A DNA stretch of 64,000 nucleotides from CF-46 sp042408445. Lineage in GTDB: Bacteria; Chloroflexota; Limnocylindria; Limnocylindrales; CSP1-4. The DNA is taken from assembly GCA_042408445.1 (NCBI GenBank), contig JBHORC010000038.1:1-64000 (forward strand), given 5' to 3'. Below, piece after piece: positions 8,307 through 17,872 of the stretch. Below the pieces are notes generated by a model. It did not search any database. It saw only the letters and a list, made by a program, of their open reading frames with translations, and was not told the origin of the DNA. A program made the translations under genes and the position numbers. How positions within the stretch are numbered: position 1 is the stretch's first letter; each line of letters begins with the position of its first letter.

Positions 8307-11005
8307 GGCTTCGGGGTCTTGCCCGGGCCCGGGCCTGGAGGTCCGGACGGGCCTGGCGACGGCGTCGGCGGGCAGAACAGCCCGAACGGGTTGTCGCAGG
8401 GTGGTGGCGTCGGCTCCGGCGCCAGCGGGCAGAGCGTGCTCGTCGCGAAGACGCCGCCCCACGTTCGGCCGTTCGGGAAGAAGCCGGATCCGTAGAAGTA
8501 CGACGTGTGCGTGCCCTTGAGGCCGCCGCCCACGCCGGAGCCGCGTGAGGCGCGGCGCATCCAGTTGCGGTCCGCTCGCTGCCAGTTCGCGTGAGCGGCG
8601 TCGATCTGGCTGAAGTCGAGCGCGCCGACGACCCGCTTCGGGCCGACGCAGCCGTCCTGCCAGAGCTTGCCGCTCGCCGCGTCGATCTCGATCGAGTGGT
8701 GGAGATCGTCCGTCGTGGTCGGCTCGGTCCCCGGGATGAAGTATTCGGACACGCGACGCGACGTGAACGGACCCGGCTTGAAGCCCGTGATCGCATCGAC
8801 GTCCGTCGTCACGAGGCCCTTCGGGGCCTGGAAGCTTGCGATCGGCATGTTGTGGCTGACATCCGAGAGGATCCGCGACCAGAGCGGCGCCGACGAGCCG
8901 AGGGACAGCGTGTCCGAGTCCGGCGAGTTGTCGCTGTTGCCCATCCAGACGCCGACCACGAGGGCCGGCGCCTTCGGGTCGTTCGGGGGCGCGAGATAGC
9001 CGTAGGCGTGGACGTCGCGGTTGTCGTTCGTCGTTCCGGTCTTGTAGGCGGCCGGCCGTCGGGTGCTGCCGTCGGTCACGGCCCACTCGCCCCAGAAGGG
9101 GTTCGTCTTCATCACGGTGTTGCCTGCGAGGATGTCCGTCATGATGAACGCCGTCTGGGGGCTGACGACGACCTTGCCCTTCACCGGCTTGCCGGCCGGA
9201 TCCGGCCAGACGACCGCCCCGTTCGCGTCGGTGACCTTCAGGATCGTCGTCCGCGGCATCAGCTTGCCGGCGTTCGCCAGCGCACCGTAGGCGCTGATCA
9301 TGTCGATCGGGTGGACCTCGAGCGTCCCGATGCCCATCGACGTCACCGGCACGGAACCCGGCACGTAGTGGATGCCGAAGTCCTTCGAGCGGTCGTAGAA
9401 GTGCTTCAGGCCGTTCATCAGGCCGGCCTTGATCGAGGGGATGTTCAGCGAGAACTCGAGTGCCTGGCGGAGACGGACAGGACCACGCTCGGCCTTGTCG
9501 GCCTGCGTCGGAATGAACCGGCCGCCGAAGTCCGTCGTGACGTCCATGAAGAGCGTCGCCGCGGTCATCGTCTTGTCCTCGATCCCGATCGCGTAGTTCA
9601 CCGGCTTGATCGAGGAACCCGGCTGGCGCCAGCCATCCGACAGGACGTCGAACTGCGGCTGGAACTTGCGCGTGCCACGGGCGTTGAAGCTCGCCGAGCC
9701 CGAGTAGGCGAGCACTTCACCGGTGCGGTAGTCGAGCACGGCGCTCGCGCCGTTGTTCAGGTTCTTGCCGTGGAGGTTCCGGATCCAGCCCCAGTCTCTG
9801 GCCGGAATCTTCAGCGACTTGAGGATCGTCGTCGTGTTGCTCAGGTTCGGGGCGCGGGCGGCGGCGTAGAGCCACTTCTCGACCTTCGACTGCATCGTCC
9901 AGTCGAGCGTCGTCGTGACGTGGTAGCCGCCCGTGTCGATCTTGTCGCACTGGTCGATCTTCACGTCCGGGCAGAGGAGCGTCGCGAGCTGCTCGCGGAC
10001 CTGGAGCACGAACTGCGGCGCGAGCCAGTGGGTCGAGAGCTGCTTCGCGAGGACGATCGGGTCGCTCTTGGCGGCCTCGTAGTCGCTCGGCGTGTGCTCG
10101 CTGCCGGACAGCGGGCTGCGCGTCTTCATCAGGTCGAGGATGTAGTTGCGACGCTTGTAGACGTCGGTCGTATCCGGGACGACGAGGCGCACGTTCGCAT
10201 CCGGGCAGTCGGTCCCCTCGGGGACCTTCTTCGTGCACTCCTCCTCGGCGTTCCGGACGAGGTCGAACGCGGTCGGCGACTGGGGGATCGCGGCGAGGAC
10301 CGCTTCCTCGGCGAGGGTCAGGTCCTTCAGGTCCTTGTTGAAGTACGTCCGGGCCGCCGCCTTCACCCCGTAGCTCTGGTTGCCGTAGAAGTTCTGGTTC
10401 AGGTAGGCGGTGATGATCTCCTGCTTGCCGGACTGGCCCGGGTACGCCTGGGTCAGCCGCAGCGACTGGATGATCTCCCGGATCTTCCGCTCCTCGCGGC
10501 TGCCCTCGAACGCGGCGGGCGGGAGGAGACGGGCGCGGACGAGCTGCTGGGTGATCGTCGACCCGCCGCGGGGCCGGCCGTCAAGCGTATCGAGGGTCGC
10601 CGAGACGAAGCCCACCGGATCGAAGCCGGGGTTCGACCAGAAGTCCTTGTCCTCGATCGCCGTCGTCGCGTCGAGCAGCTCCGGCGGGATCGCGTCGAAC
10701 GTCACCACCTCGCGCTTGAACTCGCCGAGACGGGCCAGCTCGATCTTGCCGCTGCGATCCGTGATCCGGGTCTGTTGGTCGAAGTCGAGATGGGTCAGCG
10801 TGTCCTTCGGATCGGGGAGGCCGGCGCTGTAGTAGTTGTACGCGGCGGCGACCCCGACGACGCCCGCGAGACCGACCACGGTGAACACCGCGAAGAGGAC
10901 GACCGGAATCGCAAGGAGAACGCGACGGATGGTGGGGGAGCGCCGCGGCCGTCCGCGGGAAACGCCGCGCCGATGGCGCTGACGCCGCGCGAGGCTGGTC
11001 TGCAT
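8303..11005 (-). CDS. Class A penicillin-binding protein (glycosyltransferase-transpeptidase)
   Basis: Bifunctional peptidoglycan synthase anchored by one N-terminal helix (residues 28-56). The GT51 domain shows AIEDKDFWSNPGFDP (117-131) and RGGSTITQQLVR (146-157). The transpeptidase shows SSIK (about 465), SLN and KTGTT (about 655). The C-terminus is a Pro/Gly-rich tail ending in PGKTPKP. Total 900 residues. I start at ATG 11005 because a longer frame would overlap the divergent tyrS start. TATCGT lies 10 nt upstream of this ATG with no clear Shine-Dalgarno sequence. Presence of the enzyme implies a peptidoglycan wall. Confidence 0.93.
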   Translation of the reverse strand: MQTSLARRQRHRRGVSRGRPRRSPTIRRVLLAIPVVLFAVFTVVGLAGVVGVAAAYNYYSAGLPDPKDTLTHLDFDQQTRITDRSGKIELARLGEFKREVVTFDAIPPELLDATTAIEDKDFWSNPGFDPVGFVSATLDTLDGRPRGGSTITQQLVRARLLPPAAFEGSREERKIREIIQSLRLTQAYPGQSGKQEIITAYLNQNFYGNQSYGVKAAARTYFNKDLKDLTLAEEAVLAAIPQSPTAFDLVRNAEEECTKKVPEGTDCPDANVRLVVPDTTDVYKRRNYILDLMKTRSPLSGSEHTPSDYEAAKSDPIVLAKQLSTHWLAPQFVLQVREQLATLLCPDVKIDQCDKIDTGGYHVTTTLDWTMQSKVEKWLYAAARAPNLSNTTTILKSLKIPARDWGWIRNLHGKNLNNGASAVLDYRTGEVLAYSGSASFNARGTRKFQPQFDVLSDGWRQPGSSIKPVNYAIGIEDKTMTAATLFMDVTTDFGGRFIPTQADKAERGPVRLRQALEFSLNIPSIKAGLMNGLKHFYDRSKDFGIHYVPGSVPVTSMGIGTLEVHPIDMISAYGALANAGKLMPRTTILKVTDANGAVVWPDPAGKPVKGKVVVSPQTAFIMTDILAGNTVMKTNPFWGEWAVTDGSTRRPAAYKTGTTNDNRDVHAYGYLAPPNDPKAPALVVGVWMGNSDNSPDSDTLSLGSSAPLWSRILSDVSHNMPIASFQAPKGLVTTDVDAITGFKPGPFTSRRVSEYFIPGTEPTTTDDLHHSIEIDAASGKLWQDGCVGPKRVVGALDFSQIDAAHANWQRADRNWMRRASRGSGVGGGLKGTHTSYFYGSGFFPNGRTWGGVFATSTLCPLAPEPTPPPCDNPFGLFCPPTPSPGPSGPPGPGPGKTPKP

Positions 11006-11082
11006 GTTCGGCCGCACGATAGCATGGGGGTCGTGGTGATGCCCCCGGTCCGGAGGGTCGAGACGACTCGGCCGAACGTCCT

Positions 11083-12432
11083 GTGACGCCACCCGATCGG
11101 TCCCATCCGAACGCCGGGACCATCGCCGGAAACCCCTCGCTCGCGACGCTCCTCGACGAGCTGACGTGGCGCGGGATGCTCTACGCGACGACGCCCGGCC
11201 TGCCCGCCCGGCTCGCCAGCGGCGCAGCGATCGCCGGCTACAACGGCTTCGACCCCTCGGGCCCCTCGCTCCACGTCGGCCACCTCGTGCCGATCTTCGG
11301 GCTCCTCCAGTTCCAGCGCCACGGCGGCCGGCCGGTCGCCCTCGTCGGCGGCGGGACCGGGATGATCGGCGATCCCTCGGGCCGGTCCGCCGAGCGGAAT
11401 CTGCTGGACCGGGAGACGCTCGAGGCGAATGTCAGCTCGATCCGATCGCAGCTCGAGCGGTTCCTCGACTTCGATGGCGCGGGCGGCGCGCTCCTCGTGA
11501 ACAACCTCGACTGGCTCGGCTCGATCGGCCTGATCGAGTGGCTGCGCGACGTGGGCAAGCACTTCACGATCCCGTACATGCTCGCCAAGGATTCGGTGAC
11601 CACCCGGATGGACCGCGGCCTCTCGTTCACCGAGTTCAGCTACATGCTCATCCAGGCGACGGACTTCGAGCATCTCCACCGGACGATGGGGGTGGACCTC
11701 CAGATGGGCGGCGCGGACCAGTGGGGCAACATCACGGCCGGCCTCGAGCTGATCCGCCGCCGGGCGGGGCTCGATGACGAATCGGCGGACGGTTCCGGCC
11801 GCGACGAGCCGGCCCACGGTCTGGCCTACAAGCTGCTCCTGTCGCCGTCCGGGACGAAGTTCGGCAAGACCGAGGGCGGCGAGTCGGTCTGGCTCGATGC
11901 GAATCGGACCTCGCCGTACGCCTTCTACCAGTACTGGCTGAACGTCGACGATCGCGACGTCGGCACGTACCTGCGGTGGTTCACCCTCCTCGATCGGAAC
12001 GAGATCGAGCGGCTCGAGGCGGCGACGGCGGAGCACCCCGAGAGCCGGGAGGCCCAGCGCGCGCTCGCGCACGACGTGACCGAGCGAACGCACGGCGCGG
12101 ACGCCGCCCGACATGCCGAGCGCGTGAGCGAGGCGGCGTTCTCCCGCGATCCGATCCGCGACCCGGAAGTGCTGCGAACGCTCCACGAGTCCGTTGCCGG
12201 GTTCTCGTTCACGGATGCCGACCTGGCCGCTGGCCCGGTCTCGATCGCGGTTGCGTCCGGGCTCCTCGGCTCGGCCGGCGAGGCACGACGGCTCATCGCC
12301 CAGGGCGGTCTCGCGATCAACGACGAGCGGATCGGCAGTCCGGAGGCGACGGTTTCGGAGCCGATCGCCGGGGAGTGGCTGCTCGTCCGTGCCGGGAAGC
12401 GGCGCCTCGCGGTGGGTCGCCGACAGAGGTAG
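11083..12432 (+). CDS. tyrS: Tyrosyl-tRNA synthetase
   Basis: Class I synthetase charging tRNA-Tyr; 449 residues. The HIGH-type motif is HVGH (about 64) after GYNGFDPSGPSLHVGH. Tyrosine-binding residues lie in QATDFEH and QMGGADQWGNITAG. The KMSKS loop is KFGKT (about 259). A C-terminal S4 RNA-binding domain (about 380-449) binds the tRNA. GTG 11083 lies 77 bp from the divergent PBP start. No T-box leader was found in that short gap. Confidence 0.96.
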   Translation: MTPPDRSHPNAGTIAGNPSLATLLDELTWRGMLYATTPGLPARLASGAAIAGYNGFDPSGPSLHVGHLVPIFGLLQFQRHGGRPVALVGGGTGMIGDPSGRSAERNLLDRETLEANVSSIRSQLERFLDFDGAGGALLVNNLDWLGSIGLIEWLRDVGKHFTIPYMLAKDSVTTRMDRGLSFTEFSYMLIQATDFEHLHRTMGVDLQMGGADQWGNITAGLELIRRRAGLDDESADGSGRDEPAHGLAYKLLLSPSGTKFGKTEGGESVWLDANRTSPYAFYQYWLNVDDRDVGTYLRWFTLLDRNEIERLEAATAEHPESREAQRALAHDVTERTHGADAARHAERVSEAAFSRDPIRDPEVLRTLHESVAGFSFTDADLAAGPVSIAVASGLLGSAGEARRLIAQGGLAINDERIGSPEATVSEPIAGEWLLVRAGKRRLAVGRRQR

Positions 12433-12434
12433 TC

Positions 12435-12470
12435 GGGGCGGCGCGGCGGCGGGGGGCGGCGCGGCGGCGG
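12435..12470 (+). repeat. Tandem 18-bp G-rich repeat (two exact copies)
   Basis: The gap between the convergent tyrS and hisIE genes is filled by two head-to-tail copies of GGGGCGGCGCGGCGGCGG (12435-12452 and 12453-12470), followed by GAGG. The plus strand has several G runs that could form a quadruplex. It may be a transcription barrier or simply slippage in GC-rich DNA. No conventional stem-loop terminator is seen between these two genes. Confidence 0.8.
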
Positions 12471-12480
12471 GAGGCCGCGA

Positions 12481-13206
12481 TCAACCGGTGTGCCGGGCCC
12501 GCAGGACGTCGACGACTGCCTTTGGCTCGAGGCCACGCTCCGCGAGGACGACGAGCGCGTGGAACAGCAGGTCGGCGGTCTCGGCGGCCAGGGCCGCCCG
12601 CGTCCCGTCGCGATCCGCGCCGGTTGCTTCGGCCGCCGCGTCGTCCTTGGCCGCGATCAGGACCTCGGTCGCCTCCTCCGTGACCTTCCGACCCGCGGCG
12701 TCGACCCCGCCTGCGAGCAGCGAGGTCGTGTACGAACCCGTCGGGCGATCCGCGGCGCGAGCGGCGATCGTTGCCCAGAGGGTCTCGAGCCAGGCAAGGC
12801 CCTGGACCGGCGGTGGCGCGGGGTCGTCGCGTGGCAGCTCGAGGACCGCTGCGGGGGCGACTGAGCCGGCGACGTCGAAGCAGCTCCGCACGCCGCGATG
12901 GCACGTCGGGCCGACGGGATCGACCGTCAGGAGGATCGCATCCCGGTCGCAATCGAGGGCGATCTCCCGGATGCGAAGCTCGTTGCCGGACGTCTCGCCT
13001 TTCCGCCAGAGCCGGTCGCGGGAGCGGGAGTGGAAGTGCACCGAGCCGGTCGTGCGAGTCGCCTGCCACGCCTCCTCGTCCATCCAGGCCAGCATCAGGA
13101 TCCGCCCGTCGGAAGCGTCCTGGACGATCGCCGGCAGGAGACCGCGGGCCCAGCTCGGCTCGGTGGCCGCGATCGTGTCGGTGGCCGCGGTCGCCGCCTC
13201 GCTCAT
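12481..13206 (-). CDS. hisIE: HisIE: phosphoribosyl-AMP cyclohydrolase / phosphoribosyl-ATP pyrophosphatase
   Basis: Bifunctional enzyme of histidine steps 2 and 3; 241 residues. The HisI half (about 1-120) shows LMLAWMDEEAW, the metal-binding cluster with DCDRDAILL and the CHRG...SCF cysteines. The HisE half (about 135-241) shows SYTTSLLAGG, KVTEEATEV and the metal-binding ETADLLFHALV. The start ATG overlaps the hisF stop by four bases. It is the last gene of the minus-strand his operon and runs convergently into tyrS. Confidence 0.95.
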   Translation of the reverse strand: MSEAATAATDTIAATEPSWARGLLPAIVQDASDGRILMLAWMDEEAWQATRTTGSVHFHSRSRDRLWRKGETSGNELRIREIALDCDRDAILLTVDPVGPTCHRGVRSCFDVAGSVAPAAVLELPRDDPAPPPVQGLAWLETLWATIAARAADRPTGSYTTSLLAGGVDAAGRKVTEEATEVLIAAKDDAAAEATGADRDGTRAALAAETADLLFHALVVLAERGLEPKAVVDVLRARHTG

Positions 13207-13991
13207 GCCGCTGCCGCGTCGACGTTCCGGATGGGGATTCCGGCCGCCGCCATCACCGCCTTGACGTCGCCGATCGAGTGGATCCGGCGATGGAAGATCG
13301 ACGCGGCGAGGACCGCGTCGGCACCACCCCTACGGACGGCGGCCACGAAGTCCTCCGGGCCGGCAGCGCCGCCGCTGGCGATCACCGGCACGTCGACTCG
13401 TGACGTGATCGCCGCGAGGAGGTCGAGGTCGAAGCCGGAACGCGTCCCGTCGCGGTCGATCGACGTCACGAGGAGCTCGCCGGCGCCTCGCTCGGCCGCC
13501 TCGACCGCCCATTCGACCGCGTCAACCCGCGTCGCGTCACGGCCGCCGCGGACGACGACCTCCCACGATGCTGCCGCGGACTCCGTCGCGCGACGCCGCG
13601 CGTCGATCGCGACGACGACGGCCTGGCTGCCGAACCGCCGGCCACATGCCGTGACGAGATCGGGATCGGCGACCGCTGCGGTGTTGAGGGCGACCTTGTC
13701 GGCGCCGGCGCGGAGCACAGCCTGCATGTCGGTCACGCTCCGGACACCACCGCCGACCGTCAGCGGGATGAACGCCCGGCGCGCCGTCCGCTCGACGATG
13801 TCGAGGAGCGTCGGACGGCCGTCCGGCGAGGCCGTGATGTCGAGGAAGACGAGCTCGTCCGCGCCCTCGCGGGCGTACCGCTCCGCCAGCTCGGGCGGGT
13901 CACCCTCGTCGACCAGGTCGACGAACCTCGTGCCCTTCACGACGCGGCCGTCGGCGACGTCCAGGCACGGGATCACCCGTCGGCGGAGCAT
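13203..13991 (-). CDS. hisF: Imidazole glycerol phosphate synthase cyclase subunit HisF
   Basis: TIM-barrel subunit that joins ammonia from HisH to PRFAR, giving IGP and AICAR; 262 residues. It begins MLRRRVIPCLDVADGRVVKG and has catalytic Asp in CLDV and in LVTSIDRDG, plus the phosphate-binding VIASGGAA. ATG 13991 overlaps the hisH stop by one base (TGATG), so the two partners are translated in tandem. The frame stays open much further upstream, but those residues read through hisH and are not coding. Confidence 0.95.
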   Translation of the reverse strand: MLRRRVIPCLDVADGRVVKGTRFVDLVDEGDPPELAERYAREGADELVFLDITASPDGRPTLLDIVERTARRAFIPLTVGGGVRSVTDMQAVLRAGADKVALNTAAVADPDLVTACGRRFGSQAVVVAIDARRRATESAAASWEVVVRGGRDATRVDAVEWAVEAAERGAGELLVTSIDRDGTRSGFDLDLLAAITSRVDVPVIASGGAAGPEDFVAAVRRGGADAVLAASIFHRRIHSIGDVKAVMAAAGIPIRNVDAAAA

Positions 13992-14650
13992 CAGGCGGGC
14001 ACCGCGAGCGCGTCGCGGTGCGCGGCGACGATCGAGCGGAAGTTCGCGAGGAGACGGAGGCCGTCGGCGCCGCTCCGCTCGGGGTGGAACTGGACGCCGA
14101 GGGTCTCGCCGCGCGCGACCGCCGAGACGAACGTCCCGCCGTGGTTCGTCGACGCAAGGACGGTTTCCGTCGCCTCGTCTGTCGGCGCGCCGGCGTAGGA
14201 ATGGACGAAGTAGAACGGGGCATCCGCTCGGATTCCGTCGAACAGGGGATGCTGCCTCGCCCGGACCAGGTCGTTCCAGCCGATGTGGGGCAGGGTCGGC
14301 GCGTCGAGGAGGCGTCGAACGCGGCCCGGAAGCACGCCCAGCATCGACGCACCGTCCTCGTCGCTCGCCTCGAAGAGCAGCTGCATGCCGAGGCAGATCC
14401 CGAGATAGGGGCGATCCGCCTCGATCCAGTCGAGGATCGGGCGAACGAGACCGCGATCGCTGAGGGTCGTCATCGCCGGTCCGCCCGCGCCGACGCCGGG
14501 CACGACGAGCGCGTCGCAACCGGTGACCTGCCCTGGTTCGCGCGCGATGACGACCTCGAGGCCGACGGTGGTCAGCCCCTGCTCGATGCTCACGAGGTTT
14601 CCGGCGCCGTGATCGACGACCGCGACGCGGAGCGGGGACGCGGCCGTCAC
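13991..14650 (-). CDS. hisH: Imidazole glycerol phosphate synthase glutaminase subunit HisH
   Basis: Class I glutamine amidotransferase that supplies ammonia to HisF; 219 residues. It starts with the VAVVDHGAGNLVS strand. The nucleophile Cys lies in YLGICLGMQLLFE, and the His-Glu pair in GVQFHPERSG. Length and motifs are complete. It overlaps hisB by four bases and hisF by one, so a fixed HisH:HisF ratio is likely. Confidence 0.95.
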   Translation of the reverse strand: MTAASPLRVAVVDHGAGNLVSIEQGLTTVGLEVVIAREPGQVTGCDALVVPGVGAGGPAMTTLSDRGLVRPILDWIEADRPYLGICLGMQLLFEASDEDGASMLGVLPGRVRRLLDAPTLPHIGWNDLVRARQHPLFDGIRADAPFYFVHSYAGAPTDEATETVLASTNHGGTFVSAVARGETLGVQFHPERSGADGLRLLANFRSIVAAHRDALAVPA

Positions 14651-15306
14651 GACGGGCCCTTTGTCGATGGCACTCCCCGGCGACGCGGGTCCGGTGCGAC
14701 GGCGGCGCGGAGCGCCCGGCCCAGGGCCTTGAACGCGGCCTCGGCGAGGTGATGATCGTTGCGGCCTGTGCCCCGGACGTGGACCGTGGCACCGCTCGTC
14801 CTGGCAAACGCCTCGATCGCGTGCTCGACGAGCTGGAGCGTCAGCGCGCCGACGCGCTCGCCGCGGAACGGCAGGTCCACCACCGCATATGGCCGGCCCC
14901 CGACATCGACCGCCGCACTGGCGAGGGATTCATCCATCGGCACGGTCGCGTCGCCGAAGCGCTGGATGCCGGAGCGATCGCCGAGCGCCTCCGCGAGCGC
15001 CGAGCCGAGAACCAGCGCGACGTCCTCGACGGTGTGGTGGTCGTCGACCTGGAGATCACCCCGCGCGCGGATCGTGAGATCGAGCAGGCCGTGATGGGCG
15101 AGGCTCGTGAGGAGGTGGTCGTAGAACCCGACGCCGGTGTCGATCTCGGTGATGCCGGACCCGTCGAGATCGATCGTCACCGTGATGTCGGTCTCGCGCG
15201 TCGTCCGGGAGACCGTTGCCCGTCGACCGATGGAGGTGCTCGCGCCGCCACCCGTGCCGCCGTCGCCTGGTTCGGTCGTCGTCGTCGCCGTCATTCCGGT
15301 CGTCAT
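14647..15306 (-). CDS. hisB: Imidazoleglycerol-phosphate dehydratase HisB (monofunctional)
   Basis: Histidine step 6: dehydrates IGP to imidazole acetol phosphate. Manganese-ligand motifs are duplicated as expected: FYDHLLTSLAHHG and DDHHTVED in the first half, VEHAIEAFA and RNDHHLAEAAFKA in the second. The first 25 residues or so are a Thr/Gly-rich extension that the core enzyme lacks. There is no fused histidinol-phosphatase domain, and no separate one in the operon, so that step must be encoded elsewhere. It overlaps hisC by four bases. Confidence 0.95.
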   Translation of the reverse strand: MTTGMTATTTTEPGDGGTGGGASTSIGRRATVSRTTRETDITVTIDLDGSGITEIDTGVGFYDHLLTSLAHHGLLDLTIRARGDLQVDDHHTVEDVALVLGSALAEALGDRSGIQRFGDATVPMDESLASAAVDVGGRPYAVVDLPFRGERVGALTLQLVEHAIEAFARTSGATVHVRGTGRNDHHLAEAAFKALGRALRAAVAPDPRRRGVPSTKGPS

Positions 15307-16445
15307 GCCGCCTCCTCCGCGATCTCCCGCGCCGCGGCGATCAGCCGGTCGTTTCCCTCGCGATCGCGAACCGTGAGGCGCAGGCAGTGGGCGAGGGGAT
15401 GACCCGCCCCAAAGGTCCGCGGCACGAGCCCGCGGCGGAGCAGCCCGGTCGCGATGTCGGCGGCCCGGTCGGGTGTCCCGAGATCCACGAGGAGGAAGTT
15501 CGTCACGCTCGGGCCGACGGCCCAGCCGAGCGCCCGCAGCTCGTCGGCGAGCCGATCCCGCTCGGCATCGACCCGGGCGACATTCGCCGCCATCGCCGTC
15601 CCGTCGTTCAGCGCCGCGGTCACCGCCGAGACGCTGATCGTGGACACCGAGCCCGGTGGCCGATACGGCGCGACGCGGGCGATCGTCTCCGGCCGTGCGA
15701 TCGCGAAGCCGACGCGGAGACCCGCGAGGGCGTAGGCCTTGCTGGCGGTCCGGACGACGACGAGGTTCGGGTGATCGAGGCGGAGCGCGAGGAGGCTTCG
15801 TCCGGTGAACTCCGAGTAGGCCTCGTCGAGGACGACGATCGCGGGAGGCTGGCCGGCCGCGGCTGCGTCTGCGGCGATCCCGCCCAGGAGTGCCGAGATC
15901 GTGCCCGGAGGCTCCTCGAGACCCGTCGGGTTGTTCGGGTTGCAGAGCCAGACGATGTTCGCGGCGAGCGCGGCGGCGCGAACCGCCGCAACGTCCAGTC
16001 CATATCCGTCGGCGGGCCCGAGCCGCGGAACGACGACGGCCATCGCGGGTCGCTGGTCCGTGATGACGCGGTACATCGCGTAGGTCGGCGCCGGGAGGAT
16101 GGCTGCGCCACCGGGCGGCAGGAACGCCTTGCCGAGCAGGTCGAGGATCTCATCCGCGCCCGCGCCGACGAGCAGCTCATCCGTCCCGACGCCGTAGACG
16201 CGGGCCGCCGCCTCGATCAACCGGCGATAGTCCGACGGCGGGTATTCGGAGAGCGGGGTCTCGAATGCGCCGGTCGCCAGGAGATCCGCGACGAGGGCCG
16301 GCGGCGTGGGCGACGTGTTCAGGTCGAACCGCAGCACATCCGCGACGGGGACGCCGAACCGCGCCGAGACCTCCTCGTCCGTCGCCTCCCACGCGTACCC
16401 GGCCGGCTGGGTCGGGAGCGTCGAGGTGACGGGAGTCGGACTCAT
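15303..16445 (-). CDS. hisC: Histidinol-phosphate aminotransferase
   Basis: PLP-dependent class I/II aminotransferase, histidine step 7; 380 residues. It contains LNTSPTPP near the N-terminus, the NPNNPTG substrate loop, VVLDEAYSEF with the PLP-binding Asp and Tyr, and the Schiff-base lysine in RTASKAYALAGLRVG. It overlaps hisD and hisB by four bases on each side, as expected for one translationally coupled mRNA. Confidence 0.95.
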   Translation of the reverse strand: MSPTPVTSTLPTQPAGYAWEATDEEVSARFGVPVADVLRFDLNTSPTPPALVADLLATGAFETPLSEYPPSDYRRLIEAAARVYGVGTDELLVGAGADEILDLLGKAFLPPGGAAILPAPTYAMYRVITDQRPAMAVVVPRLGPADGYGLDVAAVRAAALAANIVWLCNPNNPTGLEEPPGTISALLGGIAADAAAAGQPPAIVVLDEAYSEFTGRSLLALRLDHPNLVVVRTASKAYALAGLRVGFAIARPETIARVAPYRPPGSVSTISVSAVTAALNDGTAMAANVARVDAERDRLADELRALGWAVGPSVTNFLLVDLGTPDRAADIATGLLRRGLVPRTFGAGHPLAHCLRLTVRDREGNDRLIAAAREIAEEAA

Positions 16446-17872
16446 GAGGCGTCTCCAGTGTCCGGTGCGGCTGCTTCAGACGGGAACCGGACCTCCACGG
16501 CGTGACGGTGGGCGGTCAGCCCCTCGATCGTCGCGAGACCGCCGACGGTCTCGCGGATCCCGGCGAGCCCATCCTCGTCGACGCGCTGGATCTGCGTGTA
16601 CCGCCCGAACTGCTCGACCGACAGGGCGTCCGACGAACGGGCGAGGCCGCCGGTCGGGAGCACGTGGTTGGCGCCGGTCGCGTAGTCCCCGGCGGACTCC
16701 GGCGCCCACCGGCCGACGAAGATCGAGCCAGCGTGGCGAACGCGCGAGGCGGCGGCCTCGGGGTCGGCGACGTCGATCGAGAGATGCTCGGGGGCGTATG
16801 CGTCGACGAACGCGATCGCCTCGTCCAGGGTCGGCGCGAGGATCACGCGGCCATGCGTCTCCAGCGCGCGGGCGAGGATCGCAGCGCGCTCCAACCGTGG
16901 CACGAGCCTCGCGATCTCGTCGTCGACCGCGTCCGCCAGGCGCTCGCTCGTCGTGACGAGGATCGCGGGCGAGTCCGGGCCGTGCTCGGCCTGGGTCACG
17001 AGGTCCGCGGCAACCGTCGCGGGATCAGCGGCTGCGTCGGCAAGGACCATGCCTTCGGACGGGCCGGCCGGGAGGTCGATGCCGACGAACCCGGCGATCT
17101 CCAGCTTCGCGGCGGTGACCCACGCATTGCCCGGACCGACGATCCGGTCCACCGGCTCGAGGTGGTCGCCGCGTCGGTCAGCGGACGCGCCCGCTTGCCC
17201 GGCCAGGCCGAACGCGAGCGCCGCGACGGCCTGCGCGCCACCGGCGACGAGCACGGCGTCGACCTCGAGGAGGCCCGCGGCGCCGAGCAGAACCGGGTGG
17301 ACGGAGCCGGTCTCATCGGCGGGCGTTGCGACGATCACGGTCCCGACGCCGGCGACGAGCGCGGGCACGACCGTCATGACGAGCGATGACGGGTACGGCG
17401 CCGTGCCCCCGGGCACGTAGCAGCCGACGCGATCCAGGGGCAGCCAGCGTCGCTCGATCTCGATGCCGCGCGCGATCGTCGTTCGCGTGGACTGCGGACG
17501 CTGCGTCTCTGCGAACCGCCGAACGTTCGCAATCGCATGGTCCAGGGCACGGCGCGTTGCAGCATCGAGATTGTCGCGAGCCGCCCGGAGCGCCGACCCG
17601 TCGATGAGGAGCGCGCCCTCTCGGGAACCGCCACCGAACCGCCGATTCGCGGCCCGGACGGCGTCCGCGCCACCGAGGCGGACGTCGTCCAGGATCGTCC
17701 GGACGGCCGAGCGGATCCGCTCATCGGGAGCGGCGGACCGCCGCAGGAGCGCCGAGCGCTCTGCGACGTCGGTTGCCGCGGGCGAACGGAGGTCGATGCG
17801 ACGGAGTCGAATGGCCGGAGCGTCGGCGACACCGATCGGCGAAGCCGTCTCGCTGCGCGTGTCGGTGGTCAC
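16442..17872 (-). CDS. hisD: Histidinol dehydrogenase
   Basis: Zinc- and NAD-dependent enzyme for the last two oxidations to histidine; 476 residues. Recognisable blocks are CYVPGGTAPYPSS, VDRIVGPGNAWVTAAK, GPSEGMVLAD, QAEHGPDS and the zinc-site segment YAPEHLSI. An N-terminal extension of about 40 residues precedes the usual core. I chose GTG 17872 because it forms a GTGA overlap with the hisG stop and matches the coupling seen elsewhere in the operon. The frame runs open upstream through hisG. Confidence 0.94.
   Translation of the reverse strand: MTTDTRSETASPIGVADAPAIRLRRIDLRSPAATDVAERSALLRRSAAPDERIRSAVRTILDDVRLGGADAVRAANRRFGGGSREGALLIDGSALRAARDNLDAATRRALDHAIANVRRFAETQRPQSTRTTIARGIEIERRWLPLDRVGCYVPGGTAPYPSSLVMTVVPALVAGVGTVIVATPADETGSVHPVLLGAAGLLEVDAVLVAGGAQAVAALAFGLAGQAGASADRRGDHLEPVDRIVGPGNAWVTAAKLEIAGFVGIDLPAGPSEGMVLADAAADPATVAADLVTQAEHGPDSPAILVTTSERLADAVDDEIARLVPRLERAAILARALETHGRVILAPTLDEAIAFVDAYAPEHLSIDVADPEAAASRVRHAGSIFVGRWAPESAGDYATGANHVLPTGGLARSSDALSVEQFGRYTQIQRVDEDGLAGIRETVGGLATIEGLTAHRHAVEVRFPSEAAAPDTGDAS

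Noticed and set aside
8591..11086. 831-codon plus-strand frame
   Set aside because: It is antisense to the penicillin-binding protein, whose motifs are complete. The translation is low-complexity Arg/Asp/Val/Leu with no domain; long shadow frames are expected at this GC.
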